Below, one piece after another: positions 33,022 to 42,389 of a stretch of 64,000 nt of DNA. The translations under genes were made by a program, and so were the position numbers. The stretch is from Arthrobacter liuii (GTDB lineage Bacteria > Actinomycetota > Actinomycetes > Actinomycetales > Micrococcaceae), in NCBI RefSeq assembly GCF_014639275.1, contig NZ_BMFW01000009.1:1-64000 (forward strand), in the 5' to 3' direction. The notes beneath the pieces are model-generated. The model did no database searches. It had not been told where the DNA came from and saw only the letters and a list, made by a program, of their open reading frames with translations. How positions within the stretch are numbered: position 1 is the first letter of the stretch; the number at the start of each line of letters is the position of its first letter.

Positions 33022-33912
33022 ATGAAGATCATGCGCCTGGGCGAAAGCGGCAGCGAACAGCCCGCCGTGCTGGTTTCCTCAGCGGATGGCCATGAGCGGT
33101 ATTTCAGCCTGCTGCCCCTTACCGCTGACGTGGACGGCGCATTCCTTGCCGCCGGAGGCCTGGACAAGGTCCGGAAGGCGCTGGCGGCGGGGGAACTTCC
33201 GGTCCTGGAAGAGGCGGCCGCGCTTCGGGTCGGTTCACCCGTGGCCCGGCCTGGCTCGGTGGTGGGCGTCGGGATGAACTACGCTGCCCATGCCGCAGAA
33301 TCGGGCGCAGAGCCGCCGACGATTCCCGTCGTCTTCCTCAAGCCAACCAACACGGTCACCGGCCCCTATGACCCCGCACCGCTGCCGCCCCGCTCCACCC
33401 AATACGACTGGGAGGTGGAACTGGGCATCGTGATCGGCAGGGAGGCCACCTACCTTGGCTCCAGGGAGGAAGCAGCCGCATGCATTGCCGGCTACGTCAC
33501 GGCCGATGACTTCTCCGAGCGTGAATACCAGCTGCCGGGAGCTGCCGGGCAATGGACCAAGGGCAAATCGCTTCCCGGGTCAACGCCCCTGGGTCCGTGG
33601 CTGGTTCCGGCTGGGGAGATCGACGGCGGCAACCTGCGGCTGCGCAGCTGGGTGAACGGCGAGCCGCGCCAGGATTCCACGTCTTCGGAGCTCATTTTTG
33701 ATGCTGCCACGCTGGTCCACCACTGCAGTCAGTACATGCTGTTGGAGCCGGGCGACGTGATCCTTACCGGGACCCCGCAGGGTGTGGCATTGAGCGGCCG
33801 CTTCCCCTACCTCCAGCCAGGCGACGTGGTGGAGGTAGAGGTTGAGGGCCTGGGCCGCCAGCGCCAGGAGCTGTTCCGGGCACGGGCGGCCGCTACGGCC
33901 CAGACGGCCTGA
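33022..33912 (+). CDS. Fumarylacetoacetate hydrolase (FAH) family protein
   Basis: This 296-residue protein has a short N-terminal domain and an FAH C-terminal domain. Val-Gly-Met-Asn-Tyr-Ala-Ala-His-Ala-Ala-Glu (about 81-91) carries the catalytic His-Glu region. Tyr-Asp-Trp-Glu-Val-Glu-Leu-Gly-Ile-Val-Ile-Gly (about 130-141) contributes metal-binding Glu residues, and Ile-Leu-Thr-Gly-Thr-Pro-Gln-Gly-Val is the closing motif. Members act as 2-hydroxyhepta-diene-dioate isomerases, acylpyruvases or fumarylpyruvate hydrolases; the substrate cannot be assigned. The ATG follows GAGGAG. It stands alone, convergent with the Usp gene (1-base gap) and not next to a recognisable aromatic ring-cleavage operon. 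Confidence 0.87.
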   Translation: MKIMRLGESGSEQPAVLVSSADGHERYFSLLPLTADVDGAFLAAGGLDKVRKALAAGELPVLEEAAALRVGSPVARPGSVVGVGMNYAAHAAESGAEPPTIPVVFLKPTNTVTGPYDPAPLPPRSTQYDWEVELGIVIGREATYLGSREEAAACIAGYVTADDFSEREYQLPGAAGQWTKGKSLPGSTPLGPWLVPAGEIDGGNLRLRSWVNGEPRQDSTSSELIFDAATLVHHCSQYMLLEPGDVILTGTPQGVALSGRFPYLQPGDVVEVEVEGLGRQRQELFRARAAATAQTA

Positions 33913-33913
33913 C

Positions 33914-34306
33914 TCAGCGGGCCTTGACGGCCAGGACCGGGCAGTCCGCCTCCAGCAGGATGCGCTGGGACGTGCTGCCCATGATCAGCTTGCCCACCGG
34001 GGTACGGCGGCGCAGGCCAATCACGATCAGTTCAGCGTTGTGCTCCTCGGCGGCGTCCAGCACTTCGGCCGCAGCGTCATGGCCGCGGACCGGTCGCTTG
34101 ATCAGGTACTGGATGCCTTGGCTGGGCAGCCGCTCCCCGATGTCCTGGATGTCGCCTTCCTCGGCGAAGCGGTCATCCACCGCGGCTTCGCCCTTGGAGG
34201 AGTTGATCAGCACCAGGGTGGTGTTGCTTCTCCGGGCTTCGGTGATGGCCTGCGTCAGGGCAGCTTCGCCCTCAGGGGTCGGGACGTATCCCACAACAAC
34301 GGTCAT
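33914..34306 (-). CDS. Universal stress protein, single UspA domain
   Basis: This 130-residue UspA-fold protein has Val-Val-Val-Gly-Tyr-Val at the start. The nucleotide-binding segment [17 protein letters not shown] (about residues 98-114) fits the Gly-x2-Gly-x9-Gly-Ser/Thr ATP-binding pattern. It is the last gene of the tricarboxylate transporter operon and overlaps the tctA stop by 4 bases. A Usp co-transcribed with a TTT transporter may tune uptake to energy state, but that is an inference. Confidence 0.9.
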   Translation of the reverse strand: MTVVVGYVPTPEGEAALTQAITEARRSNTTLVLINSSKGEAAVDDRFAEEGDIQDIGERLPSQGIQYLIKRPVRGHDAAAEVLDAAEEHNAELIVIGLRRRTPVGKLIMGSTSQRILLEADCPVLAVKAR

Positions 34307-35892
34307 GGTCGCTCCTTATGGTTGGTGTAGACGGCATTGTGGTTCGAGTGGACCGCATCACCGGCTTCTGTGGCAAGGGGCGCTGCCCCGCCGGCAGGAG
34401 CCGCAACCGGACGGCTGCGGCGGAACAGCTTGTACGCAAAGGGCCAGAGCAGGATGAGGCCAATGATGACATAGATGCCGACGGCGATCGGCTCACCCAG
34501 GAGCCCTGCCGGGTCGCCCGCGCTCAGCTGCAGGGTCTTGCGGAGCTGCCCCTCGATCCGCGGACCCAGGATCACGCCGAGGATCAGCGGCAGCACGGGA
34601 AGCCCGAAGCGCCGCATCATGAACCCTAGTGCGCCCAGGACCAGCAGGATCACCAGGTCGAACGCCTGCAGGTTCACCGAGTAGGCGCCCAGCGTGGCGA
34701 AGAACAGGATGCCGGCGTACAGGTACGGGCGGGGGAGCTGCAGCAGCTTGGCCCACATCGGTGCCAGCGGCAGGTTGATGATCAGCAGCAGGAAGTTGCC
34801 GATGAAGAGGCTGGCAATCAGCGCCCACACCAGGGGACCCTGGCTGGTGAAGAGCTGCGGGCCCGGCTGGATGCCGTAGGACGTGAAGGCGGCGAGCATC
34901 ACCGCGGCCGTGGCGTTGGTGGGCAGGCCCAGGGCCAGCATCGGTGTCAGGGTGCCTGCGGCGGCAGCGTTGTTGGCTGCTTCCGGCCCGGCAACACCTT
35001 CAATGGCGCCCTTGCCGAACTCCTCCGGGTGCTTGCTGAGGCGCTTCTCCGTGACATAGGACAGGAAAGTGGGGATCTCGGCGCCACCGGCGGGCAGCGC
35101 ACCGAAGGGGAAGCCGAACGCGGTACCGCGCAGCCACGGCATCCAGGATCGCTTCCAGTCGAACTTGCCCATCCAGGGCTGCCCCACCGGGATCGCGTGC
35201 AGCGGGGTCCGGCGCAGGTACGCGGCCACCCAGAGGGCCTCACCCACGGCGAAGATGGCCACTGCCACCACCACGATGTCCAGGCCGTCCGCCAGGAGCG
35301 GCTGGCCGAACGTCAGGCGGCGCTGGCCGGTGACGGAGTCCATTCCCACCAGGCCGATGGCCAGGCCGAGGCCCAGGGAAGCAAAACCGCGCAGCCGCGA
35401 GGAGCCGAGCACCGCCGTGACGGCCAGCAGGGCAAGCACCATGATGGCGAAGTAGCTGGGGGCGCCAAGGCTGACGGCGAACTTCACCACGATCGGTGCG
35501 CAGACGGCCAGCAGCGCCGTGCCAATGGTGCCGGCGACGAACGAGCCGATGGCCGCCGTCGCAAGCGCCTGCGCCGCCCGGCCCGCCTTGGCCATCTTGT
35601 TGCCTTCGATGGCCGTGACCACGGAGGACGATTCACCGGGTGTATTGAGGAGGATCGAGGTGGTGGAGCCGCCGTACATGCCGCCGTAGTAGATGCCGGC
35701 GAACATGATGAAGGCGCTGGTGGGTTCCAGGGCGTAGGTGACGGGAAGCAGCAGGGCAACGGTCATGGCCGGGCCCAGGCCGGGGAGGACGCCGACGGCG
35801 GTGCCCAGGATGACGCCGATCACGGCGTACATGAAATTCATGGGGGTCAGGGCGGTGGCAAAGCCGTCCATGAGGGAGGACCAGACGTCCAT
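34303..35892 (-). CDS. tctA: Tripartite tricarboxylate transporter, large permease TctA
   Basis: This 529-residue membrane protein has about 12 helices. The TctA hallmark [16 protein letters not shown] (about residues 33-48), Tyr-Gly-Gly-Met-Tyr-Gly-Gly-Ser and a second Pro-Thr-Asn-Ala-Thr-Ala-Ala-Val segment form the substrate pathway. The charged tail contains Asn-His repeats. It is the main permease for citrate-like carboxylates, driven by the cation gradient. It is directly adjacent to tctB (no gap) and overlaps the Usp gene. Confidence 0.94.
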   Translation of the reverse strand: MDVWSSLMDGFATALTPMNFMYAVIGVILGTAVGVLPGLGPAMTVALLLPVTYALEPTSAFIMFAGIYYGGMYGGSTTSILLNTPGESSSVVTAIEGNKMAKAGRAAQALATAAIGSFVAGTIGTALLAVCAPIVVKFAVSLGAPSYFAIMVLALLAVTAVLGSSRLRGFASLGLGLAIGLVGMDSVTGQRRLTFGQPLLADGLDIVVVAVAIFAVGEALWVAAYLRRTPLHAIPVGQPWMGKFDWKRSWMPWLRGTAFGFPFGALPAGGAEIPTFLSYVTEKRLSKHPEEFGKGAIEGVAGPEAANNAAAAGTLTPMLALGLPTNATAAVMLAAFTSYGIQPGPQLFTSQGPLVWALIASLFIGNFLLLIINLPLAPMWAKLLQLPRPYLYAGILFFATLGAYSVNLQAFDLVILLVLGALGFMMRRFGLPVLPLILGVILGPRIEGQLRKTLQLSAGDPAGLLGEPIAVGIYVIIGLILLWPFAYKLFRRSRPVAAPAGGAAPLATEAGDAVHSNHNAVYTNHKERP

Positions 35893-36396
35893 TTAGAGAA
35901 TTCCTTCCAGGAGGCCGGCCGGCAGTGCGATGCCCAGGCCGAGGTAGAAGCCGTAGAAGGTCAGCAGGGACAGCGCCACGGAGATCAGCCCGTCCCGGAC
36001 GTAGTGGCGGCTGCCGAGGGCCAGGACGCTGCCCCAGAACAGGATGGTGCCGGAAATGACCCAGCCGGCCCAGTCGATGAGCAGGATGTTCAGGATGAAG
36101 GCCCCCGCCAGCGGCAGGATGGTCTTCCAGTCGGCGGGGTGCGCCAAATCGACGTCCTCGCCGCCCTCAGCCTCTCCCTTGCCGCCGCGCAGGACGTTCA
36201 AGGCCAGCAGTACGGCGCAGACTTCCAGCATTCCGGCCACGATGAACGGAACGGTTTTGGGCCCTACCGGGTCGGACTTCGAATACGGGGTTACCAGGCC
36301 GTTGGCATCCAGGAAGACAAGGACGCCGGCCGCCCCGAGCAGGAGTGCGACTCCCAGCTCGGAGCGGCCTTTGAGACCTGTGGTCAGGGATGTCAC
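35893..36396 (-). CDS. tctB: Tripartite tricarboxylate transporter, small permease TctB
   Basis: This 167-residue protein has four predicted membrane helices and a short charged loop (Gly-Gly-Lys-Gly-Glu-Ala-Glu-Gly-Gly-Glu-Asp) between helices 2 and 3. The size and topology are typical of TctB. It overlaps tctC by 4 bases upstream, and the tctA start immediately follows its stop. It is the small membrane subunit needed with TctA. Confidence 0.9.
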   Translation of the reverse strand: MTSLTTGLKGRSELGVALLLGAAGVLVFLDANGLVTPYSKSDPVGPKTVPFIVAGMLEVCAVLLALNVLRGGKGEAEGGEDVDLAHPADWKTILPLAGAFILNILLIDWAGWVISGTILFWGSVLALGSRHYVRDGLISVALSLLTFYGFYLGLGIALPAGLLEGIL

Positions 36397-37403
36397 GCCA
36401 ACCCAAGCTTGGTGAGGACGTCCGCTACCCGCTTGTCCTGCTCGGTGAGGAAGGTCTTGAACTGGTCGCCGGTGATGAAGGCGTCGGTCCAGCTGTGGGT
36501 CTTCAGCGCTTCCTTCCAGCCCTCCGTGCCGTGCATCCTTTCCAGCGCTGCGATCAGGGCAGCCTTGTCCTTGTCGCTGATGCCCGGAGGGGCCACGACG
36601 CCGCGCCAGTTGGTGAACACCAAATCGATCTTGGATTCCTTCAGCGTGGGAGCGTCCACGCCGTCGAGGCGCTTTTCGCCGCTGGTGGCCAGGACGCGGA
36701 CCTCGCCGGACTCGATCTGCTTCAGGTACTCGCCTGCGCCGGAGGCGGCGAAGCCCAGCTTGTTGCCGAGGATCGCGGGCAGGAGGTCGCCGCCGCCGTC
36801 GTAGGAGACGAAGTTGACCTTGGTGGCGTCGATGCCCACGGCACCCGCAAGCTGCATGGGCAGCAGGTGGTCCGGGCCGCCGGGGGAGGAGCCGCCGCCA
36901 ACGGCGATGGAGCCGGGATTGGCCTTCCAGGCCTTGACCAGGTCATCAATGGTCTTGTATGGGGAGTCCTTGCTGACCATGATGGCGCCGGGCTCTTCGA
37001 TGAGGCGGGCCAGCGGGGTGGTGTCGGTCAGTTTGGACTCGGACTTGTTGGTGTAGCTGGCGCCCACCACGCCCAGGCCCATGAGCATGGCAAGGTCGCC
37101 GTTGCCCTTCTCGTTGACTATCCGGGCCAGGCCCACGGTGCCGCCGGCGCCGGCGAGGTTGAAGACCTCGGTATTGGTGGAGATCTTCGCGTCGTCGAGG
37201 ACCTTCGCGGCGGCGCGGGCGGTGGTGTCGTATCCGCCGCCGGGAGTGTTCGGGACCATGATCTGCAGGCCGGTGATGGGTCCGGCGGCGGCGCCGGAGC
37301 TTTCCGAACCGGTGGAGCTCTTGCTGGTGGCACCGCAACCGGTGGCCATCAGGGCGATGCCGGCAGCAACGGCGGCAATTCGCAATGCGCGGATCTGGCG
37401 CAT
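36393..37403 (-). CDS. tctC: Tripartite tricarboxylate transporter substrate-binding protein TctC
   Basis: This 336-residue lipoprotein has signal Arg-Ala-Leu-Arg-Ile...Ala-Leu-Met-Ala-Thr-Gly-Cys with the lipidated Cys near residue 23. Val-Pro-Asn-Thr-Pro-Gly-Gly-Gly-Tyr-Asp-Thr-Thr-Ala-Arg (about 50-63) is the TctC ligand loop with its Asp. The start at 37403 follows AGAGGA; an earlier in-frame ATG at 37421 would give an implausible acidic leader. It is the first gene of the operon and is divergent from a CitA-type sensor kinase gene, which likely controls it. The ligand is probably a di- or tricarboxylate. Confidence 0.93.
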   Translation of the reverse strand: MRQIRALRIAAVAAGIALMATGCGATSKSSTGSESSGAAAGPITGLQIMVPNTPGGGYDTTARAAAKVLDDAKISTNTEVFNLAGAGGTVGLARIVNEKGNGDLAMLMGLGVVGASYTNKSESKLTDTTPLARLIEEPGAIMVSKDSPYKTIDDLVKAWKANPGSIAVGGGSSPGGPDHLLPMQLAGAVGIDATKVNFVSYDGGGDLLPAILGNKLGFAASGAGEYLKQIESGEVRVLATSGEKRLDGVDAPTLKESKIDLVFTNWRGVVAPPGISDKDKAALIAALERMHGTEGWKEALKTHSWTDAFITGDQFKTFLTEQDKRVADVLTKLGLA

Positions 37404-37434
37404 GTGTTCCTCTTCTCTCAAACAAATCTGATCA

Positions 37435-37461
37435 GCATCGGCTGACTTGTGGTTCCGATGC
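37435..37461. promoter_or_regulatory. Inverted repeat in the tctC/sensor-kinase divergent region
   Basis: GCATCGG and CCGATGC form a perfect 7-bp inverted repeat with a 13-base spacer. They lie 32 bases upstream of tctC, between the transporter and the two-component genes. A/T-rich TTGTGT and TTCAC repeats follow to 37530. It is a candidate response-regulator site or promoter region. Confidence 0.4.
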
Positions 37462-37621
37462 TAGGGGCGGCCGTGACGGTGATCACTCTTGTGTACGCAG
37501 AGAAAGTTGTGTTCACTGCGTTCACGTTTCCAAGAGCGCACCAAATGCGCACAAAGAGCCGGTCCACGGCCCTTGGGATATAGTTCCCGGGTACCACCGC
37601 CGGACCACCAGGAAGACCATT

Positions 37622-39220
37622 GTGACTCGACGACGAGGAATGTCACTTGCGGGGCAATACCTTCTGCTGCAATTGCTCATTGTCCTGGCGGTCCTGGTGG
37701 GCGTGGTGGCCATTTCCCTGGCCCAGTCAGCGGCGGCCTTCGAACGGATTGAAGGCCGGCGCGCCCTGTCGGCCGCGGAGGCCCTGGGCGGCAATCCCGT
37801 GGTGCGTGAACTCCTCCCGGAGACAGAGCCGGGTGGCGGGGCAGTACTGCCCGCGGTGGCGGAGTCCGTACGGATCGTCTCGGGCTCGTCGCGGGTGGCG
37901 CTGGCAAAGCTGGACCGCATCGTGGTGGCGTCTTCGGACCCCAGCCTGCTGGGCCTGCCGCTGGAGCTCGGCGCAAGCAGGGTGATGGAAGGCCGTGGCT
38001 GGACGGGAGTAGTGGGCGGAACCCCTGCCCCGCTCCTGTCGGCGCACGTTCCGGTCCTGGACGACACTGGACACATGATCGGGATCGCTTCCATCAGCCG
38101 CAACTACCCCACTGTGCTGGAGCGGCTGGGGGACGCCGTGCCCAACCTCCTGACGTACCTGGGGGTGGCGAGCGTCCTGGGCGTCGCCGGTTCGCTGTTG
38201 CTCTCACGGCGGGTCAAGCGGCAGACCCTGGGCATGGAACCCAGCGAAATCACGGGCCTGGTGGAGAACCGCGAGGCCATGCTGCACGGCCTCAAGGAAG
38301 GCGTGGTTGCGCTGGACCTGCACGAGCGGATCACGGTGGCCAACCACAGCGCGCGTGCGCTCCTGGGCCTACCGCGGGACTGCGTGGGCAAGCGCGTGTC
38401 CAGCCTCGCCGTCGAACCCGCCCTCAAGGAAGTCCTCACCCGTGAGCAGCCCGGGCCGGACCAGCTGTTGCTCGTGGGGGACCGGCTGGTGGTGATGAAC
38501 CGGGTGCCCTTCCAGTCGCGCGGCAGGGTGATCGGCTCGGTGGCTACCCTTCGTGACCGCACGGAGCTCTCGGCACTGGAGCATGAGCTCGGCACCACCC
38601 GTACCGCCACGGACACCCTCCGTGCCCAGGCCCACGAGTTCGCCAACCAGCTGCACGTCATCTCCGGCCTGATCCAAATCGGCGAATACGATTCCGTGGT
38701 CCAGTTCGTCAACGGTGCCACCATGGACCGGACCCGCCTCAACGACGAGGTGACCGGCCGGATCAAGGACCCGGCGCTCGCCGCCCTGCTCATCGCCAAG
38801 TCGAGCCTTGCCGCCGAACGGGGCGCGGCCCTGCAGCTGGATCCGGACTCCATTTTGGACAAGGTCGATGAGGGGCTGTCCCGTGACCTCACCACCGTGG
38901 TGGGAAACCTCGTGGACAACGCGTTCGACGCCGTCACGGGGCTTTCGCACGCAGCCGTCAGGGTGCTGGTGGACGGCAAAGCCGGGGGAGACGTTGTGGT
39001 GACGGTGCGGGACAACGGTCCCGGAGTCCCCGGCGGTTCCAGCGACCACATTTTCCGACAGGGCTTCACCACCAAGGATCCAGGCCCGGCGGGCAGCCGG
39101 GGTTTCGGGCTCGCCCTGTCCCGGGTGGTGTGCCGCCGCGGTGGGGGAAACCTGACGGTGGCCAACGATAATGGGGCGGTCTTTACTGCTGCGCTGAAAC
39201 GAGGAATTTCCCAGCCATGA
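37622..39220 (+). CDS. CitA/DcuS-type sensor histidine kinase
   Basis: This 532-residue kinase has transmembrane helix 1 (about 13-35), an extracellular sensor domain (about 40-170), helix 2 (about 178-200) and a PAS-like domain (about 220-320). A Spo0B-type dimerisation region has the phospho-acceptor His in Ala-His-Glu-Phe-Ala-Asn-Gln-Leu-His (about 337). The HATPase domain has Asn-Leu-Val-Asp-Asn-Ala-Phe-Asp-Ala and Asp-Asn-Gly-Pro-Gly-Val. This order is typical of CitA/DctS carboxylate sensors. GTG 37622, after AGGAAG, was chosen; ATG 37640 is possible but its ribosome-binding site would be too close. It overlaps the response-regulator gene by 4 bases and is divergent from tctCBA. Confidence 0.92.
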   Translation: MTRRRGMSLAGQYLLLQLLIVLAVLVGVVAISLAQSAAAFERIEGRRALSAAEALGGNPVVRELLPETEPGGGAVLPAVAESVRIVSGSSRVALAKLDRIVVASSDPSLLGLPLELGASRVMEGRGWTGVVGGTPAPLLSAHVPVLDDTGHMIGIASISRNYPTVLERLGDAVPNLLTYLGVASVLGVAGSLLLSRRVKRQTLGMEPSEITGLVENREAMLHGLKEGVVALDLHERITVANHSARALLGLPRDCVGKRVSSLAVEPALKEVLTREQPGPDQLLLVGDRLVVMNRVPFQSRGRVIGSVATLRDRTELSALEHELGTTRTATDTLRAQAHEFANQLHVISGLIQIGEYDSVVQFVNGATMDRTRLNDEVTGRIKDPALAALLIAKSSLAAERGAALQLDPDSILDKVDEGLSRDLTTVVGNLVDNAFDAVTGLSHAAVRVLVDGKAGGDVVVTVRDNGPGVPGGSSDHIFRQGFTTKDPGPAGSRGFGLALSRVVCRRGGGNLTVANDNGAVFTAALKRGISQP

Positions 39221-39882
39221 TCAAGGTCCTGATCATCGACGATGACTTCATGGTGGCCAAGGTGCACGCCGGCTTCATCCAGCGCACGCCCGGTTTCACC
39301 GTGGTGGGGGCGGCACACACCGGTGCCCAGGCTGTTGCCGAGACCGGACGGCTCCAGCCGGACCTGGTGTTGCTGGACATCCACCTGCCGGACATCAATG
39401 GCCTGGACCTGATGCAGCGGCTGCGCGGTGTGGCGCCGGAACTGGACGTGCTGGTGATCAGTGCCGCCCGCGAAGTGGAGACCGTGCGGAAGGCGCTCCG
39501 CGGCGGCATTGTCCACTACCTGATCAAGCCCTTTTCGCAGACGGACCTGCAGGAGCGGCTGGAACATTACCGCAACGCTTACCAAAGCCTGGATGCTTCC
39601 AAGGACGTGGCCGAACAGTCCGACGTCAACCGGGTTTTCGGTCTGGACCGCGCCGAACGTCCACTGCCCAAGGGATGCAGCATCGAGACGCTGAAGCTGG
39701 TGGAGGCTGCATTGAACGCTGCCGCCGGTGATGTGTCAGCGGCTGAAGTGGCCCAGGAGCTCGGCACCTCCCGCGTCAGCGCCCGCCGTTACCTCGAATA
39801 CCTGCATGATGAAGGGACGCTGGACGTGCGGCTCAAGTACGGTGTGGGACGGCCGGAACGGCGGTACGTGCTGAAGGCCTGA
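39217..39882 (+). CDS. CitB/DcuR-type response regulator
   Basis: This 221-residue protein has a receiver domain (about 1-120) with acidic Asp-Asp-Asp at 9-11, the phospho-acceptor Asp in Leu-Leu-Asp-Ile-His-Leu-Pro-Asp (about 54), and Lys in Ile-Lys-Pro-Phe. The C-terminal helix-turn-helix (about 155-215: Ser-Ala-Ala-Glu-Val-Ala-Gln-Glu-Leu-Gly-Thr-Ser-Arg-Val-Ser-Ala-Arg-Arg-Tyr) belongs to the CitB class. It is the partner of the kinase just upstream and the probable activator of the divergent tct operon. Confidence 0.93.
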   Translation: MIKVLIIDDDFMVAKVHAGFIQRTPGFTVVGAAHTGAQAVAETGRLQPDLVLLDIHLPDINGLDLMQRLRGVAPELDVLVISAAREVETVRKALRGGIVHYLIKPFSQTDLQERLEHYRNAYQSLDASKDVAEQSDVNRVFGLDRAERPLPKGCSIETLKLVEAALNAAAGDVSAAEVAQELGTSRVSARRYLEYLHDEGTLDVRLKYGVGRPERRYVLKA

Positions 39883-39900
39883 CCAAGCTGCAACTGCCGG

Positions 39901-40890
39901 TCAGCGCAGCAGCGTGTCCACCAGCCGCGCGGCAGTCCGGGCGGTGCGGCCGTCAATGTCGCATGCCGGGTTCAACTCCGCCACGTCCAGGTGCAGCAGC
40001 TTCCCGCTCCGGGCCACCTGCCGGCACACCGCTGAAATGACCGGAAGCGGCACGCCGTAGGCCGCAGGTGCGCTGACGCCCGGTGCCACCGCGGCGGGCA
40101 GCACATCCAGGTCGATGGTCAGGTACAGGACATCGATGTCCGCCAGGAAGGCAGCCACGAAGTCCTGGACCCGGTCCGCTTCGCAGTCCTCGTCCAGCAA
40201 ATACCGCACGCCCAGCTTCCCGGCGGTGCCGAACAGGACCTGGGTGTTGTTCGGCTCCGAGATGCCGACGACGGCGTAGCGGAATTCGCGCCCCGCGTCC
40301 GCCTCCGCGCGGGCCATCTGCAGGAACGGTGTCCCGGAACTCGGAAGGGGCTCGTCGCGGAGGTCGAAGTGGGCGTCAAGGTTCAGGACGCCAAGGCGCC
40401 GCCCTGTTTGGACCGCCCGCGATGCGCTGACGCCCAGGTAGCTGGCGTAGGCGGTCTCGTGGCCCCCGCCCAGCACCACGGTCTGGTGGCCGGCGTCGAG
40501 CAGGGCCGCCAGTGCCTCACCAAGCCGCTCCTGCCCGGCCTCCAGGTCCTGTCCGGACACCACCACGTCGCCGATGTCAGCCACCGTGCGGTCCAGGTGG
40601 AAGGCCAGCGAGGCCAGCGCCTTCCGCAGCGCTGCCGGGGCGGCGGCTGCTCCGGTACGGCCCTGGTTGCGGCGCACCCCCTCGTCGCTTGCGAAGCCCA
40701 GCAGGGCAGCCGGCCTGCGGACTGAAGGTGCCGGACGCCCGGCGCCCTGGGAGCCTGCCGCTTCTGCCGGCCCCGGCTGGCTTTCCTGGTTCACCGCCTG
40801 CCACCAGCGGCGGTGGCGGGGGCCGTCGCCGTCGAACCTCCCTGTCCATGGCTGGGGCGGGACGTCGACGGCGGGGAGCTGGAGGGACAT
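39901..40890 (-). CDS. hutG: Formimidoylglutamase (arginase/agmatinase superfamily)
   Basis: This 329-residue ureohydrolase-fold protein has the dinuclear metal motifs Gly-Gly-Gly-His-Glu (about residues 140-144), Asn-Leu-Asp-Ala-His-Phe-Asp (about 171-177) and Thr-Ile-Asp-Leu-Asp-Val (about 255-260). The N-terminal Trp-Thr-Gly-Arg-Phe-Asp-Gly is a HutG feature. It hydrolyses N-formimidoylglutamate to glutamate and formamide, the last step of one histidine route. It is separated from hutUH by 8 kb, but a site like the hut operators lies 54 bases upstream of its start. The divergent neighbour is a cation antiporter. Confidence 0.9.
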   Translation of the reverse strand: MSLQLPAVDVPPQPWTGRFDGDGPRHRRWWQAVNQESQPGPAEAAGSQGAGRPAPSVRRPAALLGFASDEGVRRNQGRTGAAAAPAALRKALASLAFHLDRTVADIGDVVVSGQDLEAGQERLGEALAALLDAGHQTVVLGGGHETAYASYLGVSASRAVQTGRRLGVLNLDAHFDLRDEPLPSSGTPFLQMARAEADAGREFRYAVVGISEPNNTQVLFGTAGKLGVRYLLDEDCEADRVQDFVAAFLADIDVLYLTIDLDVLPAAVAPGVSAPAAYGVPLPVISAVCRQVARSGKLLHLDVAELNPACDIDGRTARTAARLVDTLLR

Positions 40891-40943
40891 GCCTCAAGCT
40901 CACCGCATGCCGGGCGTGAAAACCAGCAACACCGCCGTCGTCC

Positions 40944-40961
40944 TGTCCGGAATCCAAGAAC
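40944..40961. promoter_or_regulatory. Candidate hut operator 4, upstream of hutG
   Basis: On the minus strand (the hutG direction) the site is GTTCTTGGATTCCGGACA. Its last ten bases, ATTCCGGACA, are identical to the right half of the site before hutU (28547-28564). Read on the plus strand it is TGTCCGGAATCC, again fitting TGTCYGG-N-ATYC. It ties hutG to the IclR regulator at 27708. Confidence 0.5.
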
Positions 40962-41084
40962 CCGGGCGGCAGGCGGGCGGGGCGGACATGTCCGCCGCAG
41001 GGGATATGGTGAGAGCAGTCCGCCCGATCGAAGCGTGACGTGCCCGTGCCGGACGCACGCAACAATTCCAGGCTGGAGACCCCC

Positions 41085-42389
41085 ATGTTCGAAGCCCCAG
41101 ACATCATCTTTGCCGTGGCCGGCCTGGCCGTGTTCATCGCCGCGGTGCTGCCCAAGCTGCTGCGCGGCATGCCCCTGTCCATGCCGATGGTCTTCCTGGG
41201 CGCCGGGATGGGCGCCTTCGCACTGATTCCCTCGCTGCCGGATCCAAATCCGGTGGAGCACAGCGATTTTGTCATGCACCTGGCGGAGGTCTGCGTGATC
41301 ATTTCGCTGATGGGAGCCGGACTTGCCCTGGACCGCCCGGTGGGACGGAAGCGCTGGTCCACCACGTGGCGGCTCCTGGGGATCGCCATGCCGCTGTGCA
41401 TCCTGGGGCTGACCCTGCTGGGCATGTGGTTCCTGGGCCTGGGGCTCGGTGCCGCGCTGCTGGTGGCCTCCAGCCTGGCCCCCACGGACCCCGTCCTGGC
41501 TTCCGAAGTCCAGGTGGGCGAGCCCGCGGACCAGGACGCCCCCACTGACAAAGAGGACGAGGTCAGGTTCGGCCTTACCTCGGAAGCCGGGCTCAATGAC
41601 GGGCTGGCCTTCCCGTTCGTCTACCTGGCCATCGCCATCAGCGTGGTGGGCGCAAACCCGTCCGCCTGGTTCGGCGAGTGGTTCGGGCTGGACGTGCTGT
41701 GGCGGCTGGCCGTCGGGCTGCTCGTGGGCTTCCTCACCGGCAAGATGCTGGCCAGGCTGTTCTTCTCAGCCCGTGCCGAGAGCCTCAGGCTGTCCAACCA
41801 CTCCGAAGGCTTCGTGGCCCTGGCGGCAACGTTCCTGGCCTACGGGCTGACGCAGATGGTGGAGGGCTACGGGTTCATCGCGGTGTTTGTCTGTGCCGTG
41901 ACCATCCGCGCTGCAGAACGTACCCACGGCTACCACCGGGTGCTGCACTCCTACGTGGAGCAGTTGGAACGGCTCCTGACGGTGGTGATCCTGATCCTGC
42001 TGGGCGGTGCCATCGCCCGCGGGCTGCTGGCAGGCGTCGGGCTGACGGAACTGTTGGTGGCGCTGGCGTTCCTGCTGGTGGTCCGGCCGCTGGCGGGCTG
42101 GCTGGGGCTGCTGGGCGGCAAGACCGGTCCGCGGGAACGGGTGGCGCTGTCATTCTTTGGCATCCGCGGAATCGGATCGCTGTACTACCTGGCCTTTGCC
42201 CTGGCCGGGGGCCACTTTACGGAGCAGGCGCACTGGCTCTGGTCCTTCATCGGGCTGGTGGTGGCGCTGTCCATTGTGATCCACGGCGCCACCACCTCGC
42301 CCCTGATGAACCGGCTGGACCGGCTGCGCCAGAAGAAGGCGCTGGCGGTCTCCGGCGACGAGGGGCTCGCGCCGAACACTCCGGTGTAG
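41085..42389 (+). CDS. Cation:proton antiporter (CPA1/NhaP-like)
   Basis: This 434-residue protein has about 12 membrane helices. Characteristic segments are Ser-Leu-Ala-Pro-Thr-Asp-Pro-Val-Leu-Ala-Ser (about 126-136, discontinuous helix with the conserved Asp), Glu-Ala-Gly-Leu-Asn-Asp-Gly-Leu-Ala-Phe-Pro (about 166-176, ion-binding Asp-Asp region), and Phe-Phe-Gly-Ile-Arg-Gly-Ile-Gly-Ser-Leu-Tyr-Tyr near the end. It exchanges Na+ or K+ for H+. ATG 41085 after CTGGAG is preferred; an upstream GTG at 41040 would add 15 polar residues. It is monocistronic and convergent with the purine permease gene. Confidence 0.9.
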   Translation: MFEAPDIIFAVAGLAVFIAAVLPKLLRGMPLSMPMVFLGAGMGAFALIPSLPDPNPVEHSDFVMHLAEVCVIISLMGAGLALDRPVGRKRWSTTWRLLGIAMPLCILGLTLLGMWFLGLGLGAALLVASSLAPTDPVLASEVQVGEPADQDAPTDKEDEVRFGLTSEAGLNDGLAFPFVYLAIAISVVGANPSAWFGEWFGLDVLWRLAVGLLVGFLTGKMLARLFFSARAESLRLSNHSEGFVALAATFLAYGLTQMVEGYGFIAVFVCAVTIRAAERTHGYHRVLHSYVEQLERLLTVVILILLGGAIARGLLAGVGLTELLVALAFLLVVRPLAGWLGLLGGKTGPRERVALSFFGIRGIGSLYYLAFALAGGHFTEQAHWLWSFIGLVVALSIVIHGATTSPLMNRLDRLRQKKALAVSGDEGLAPNTPV

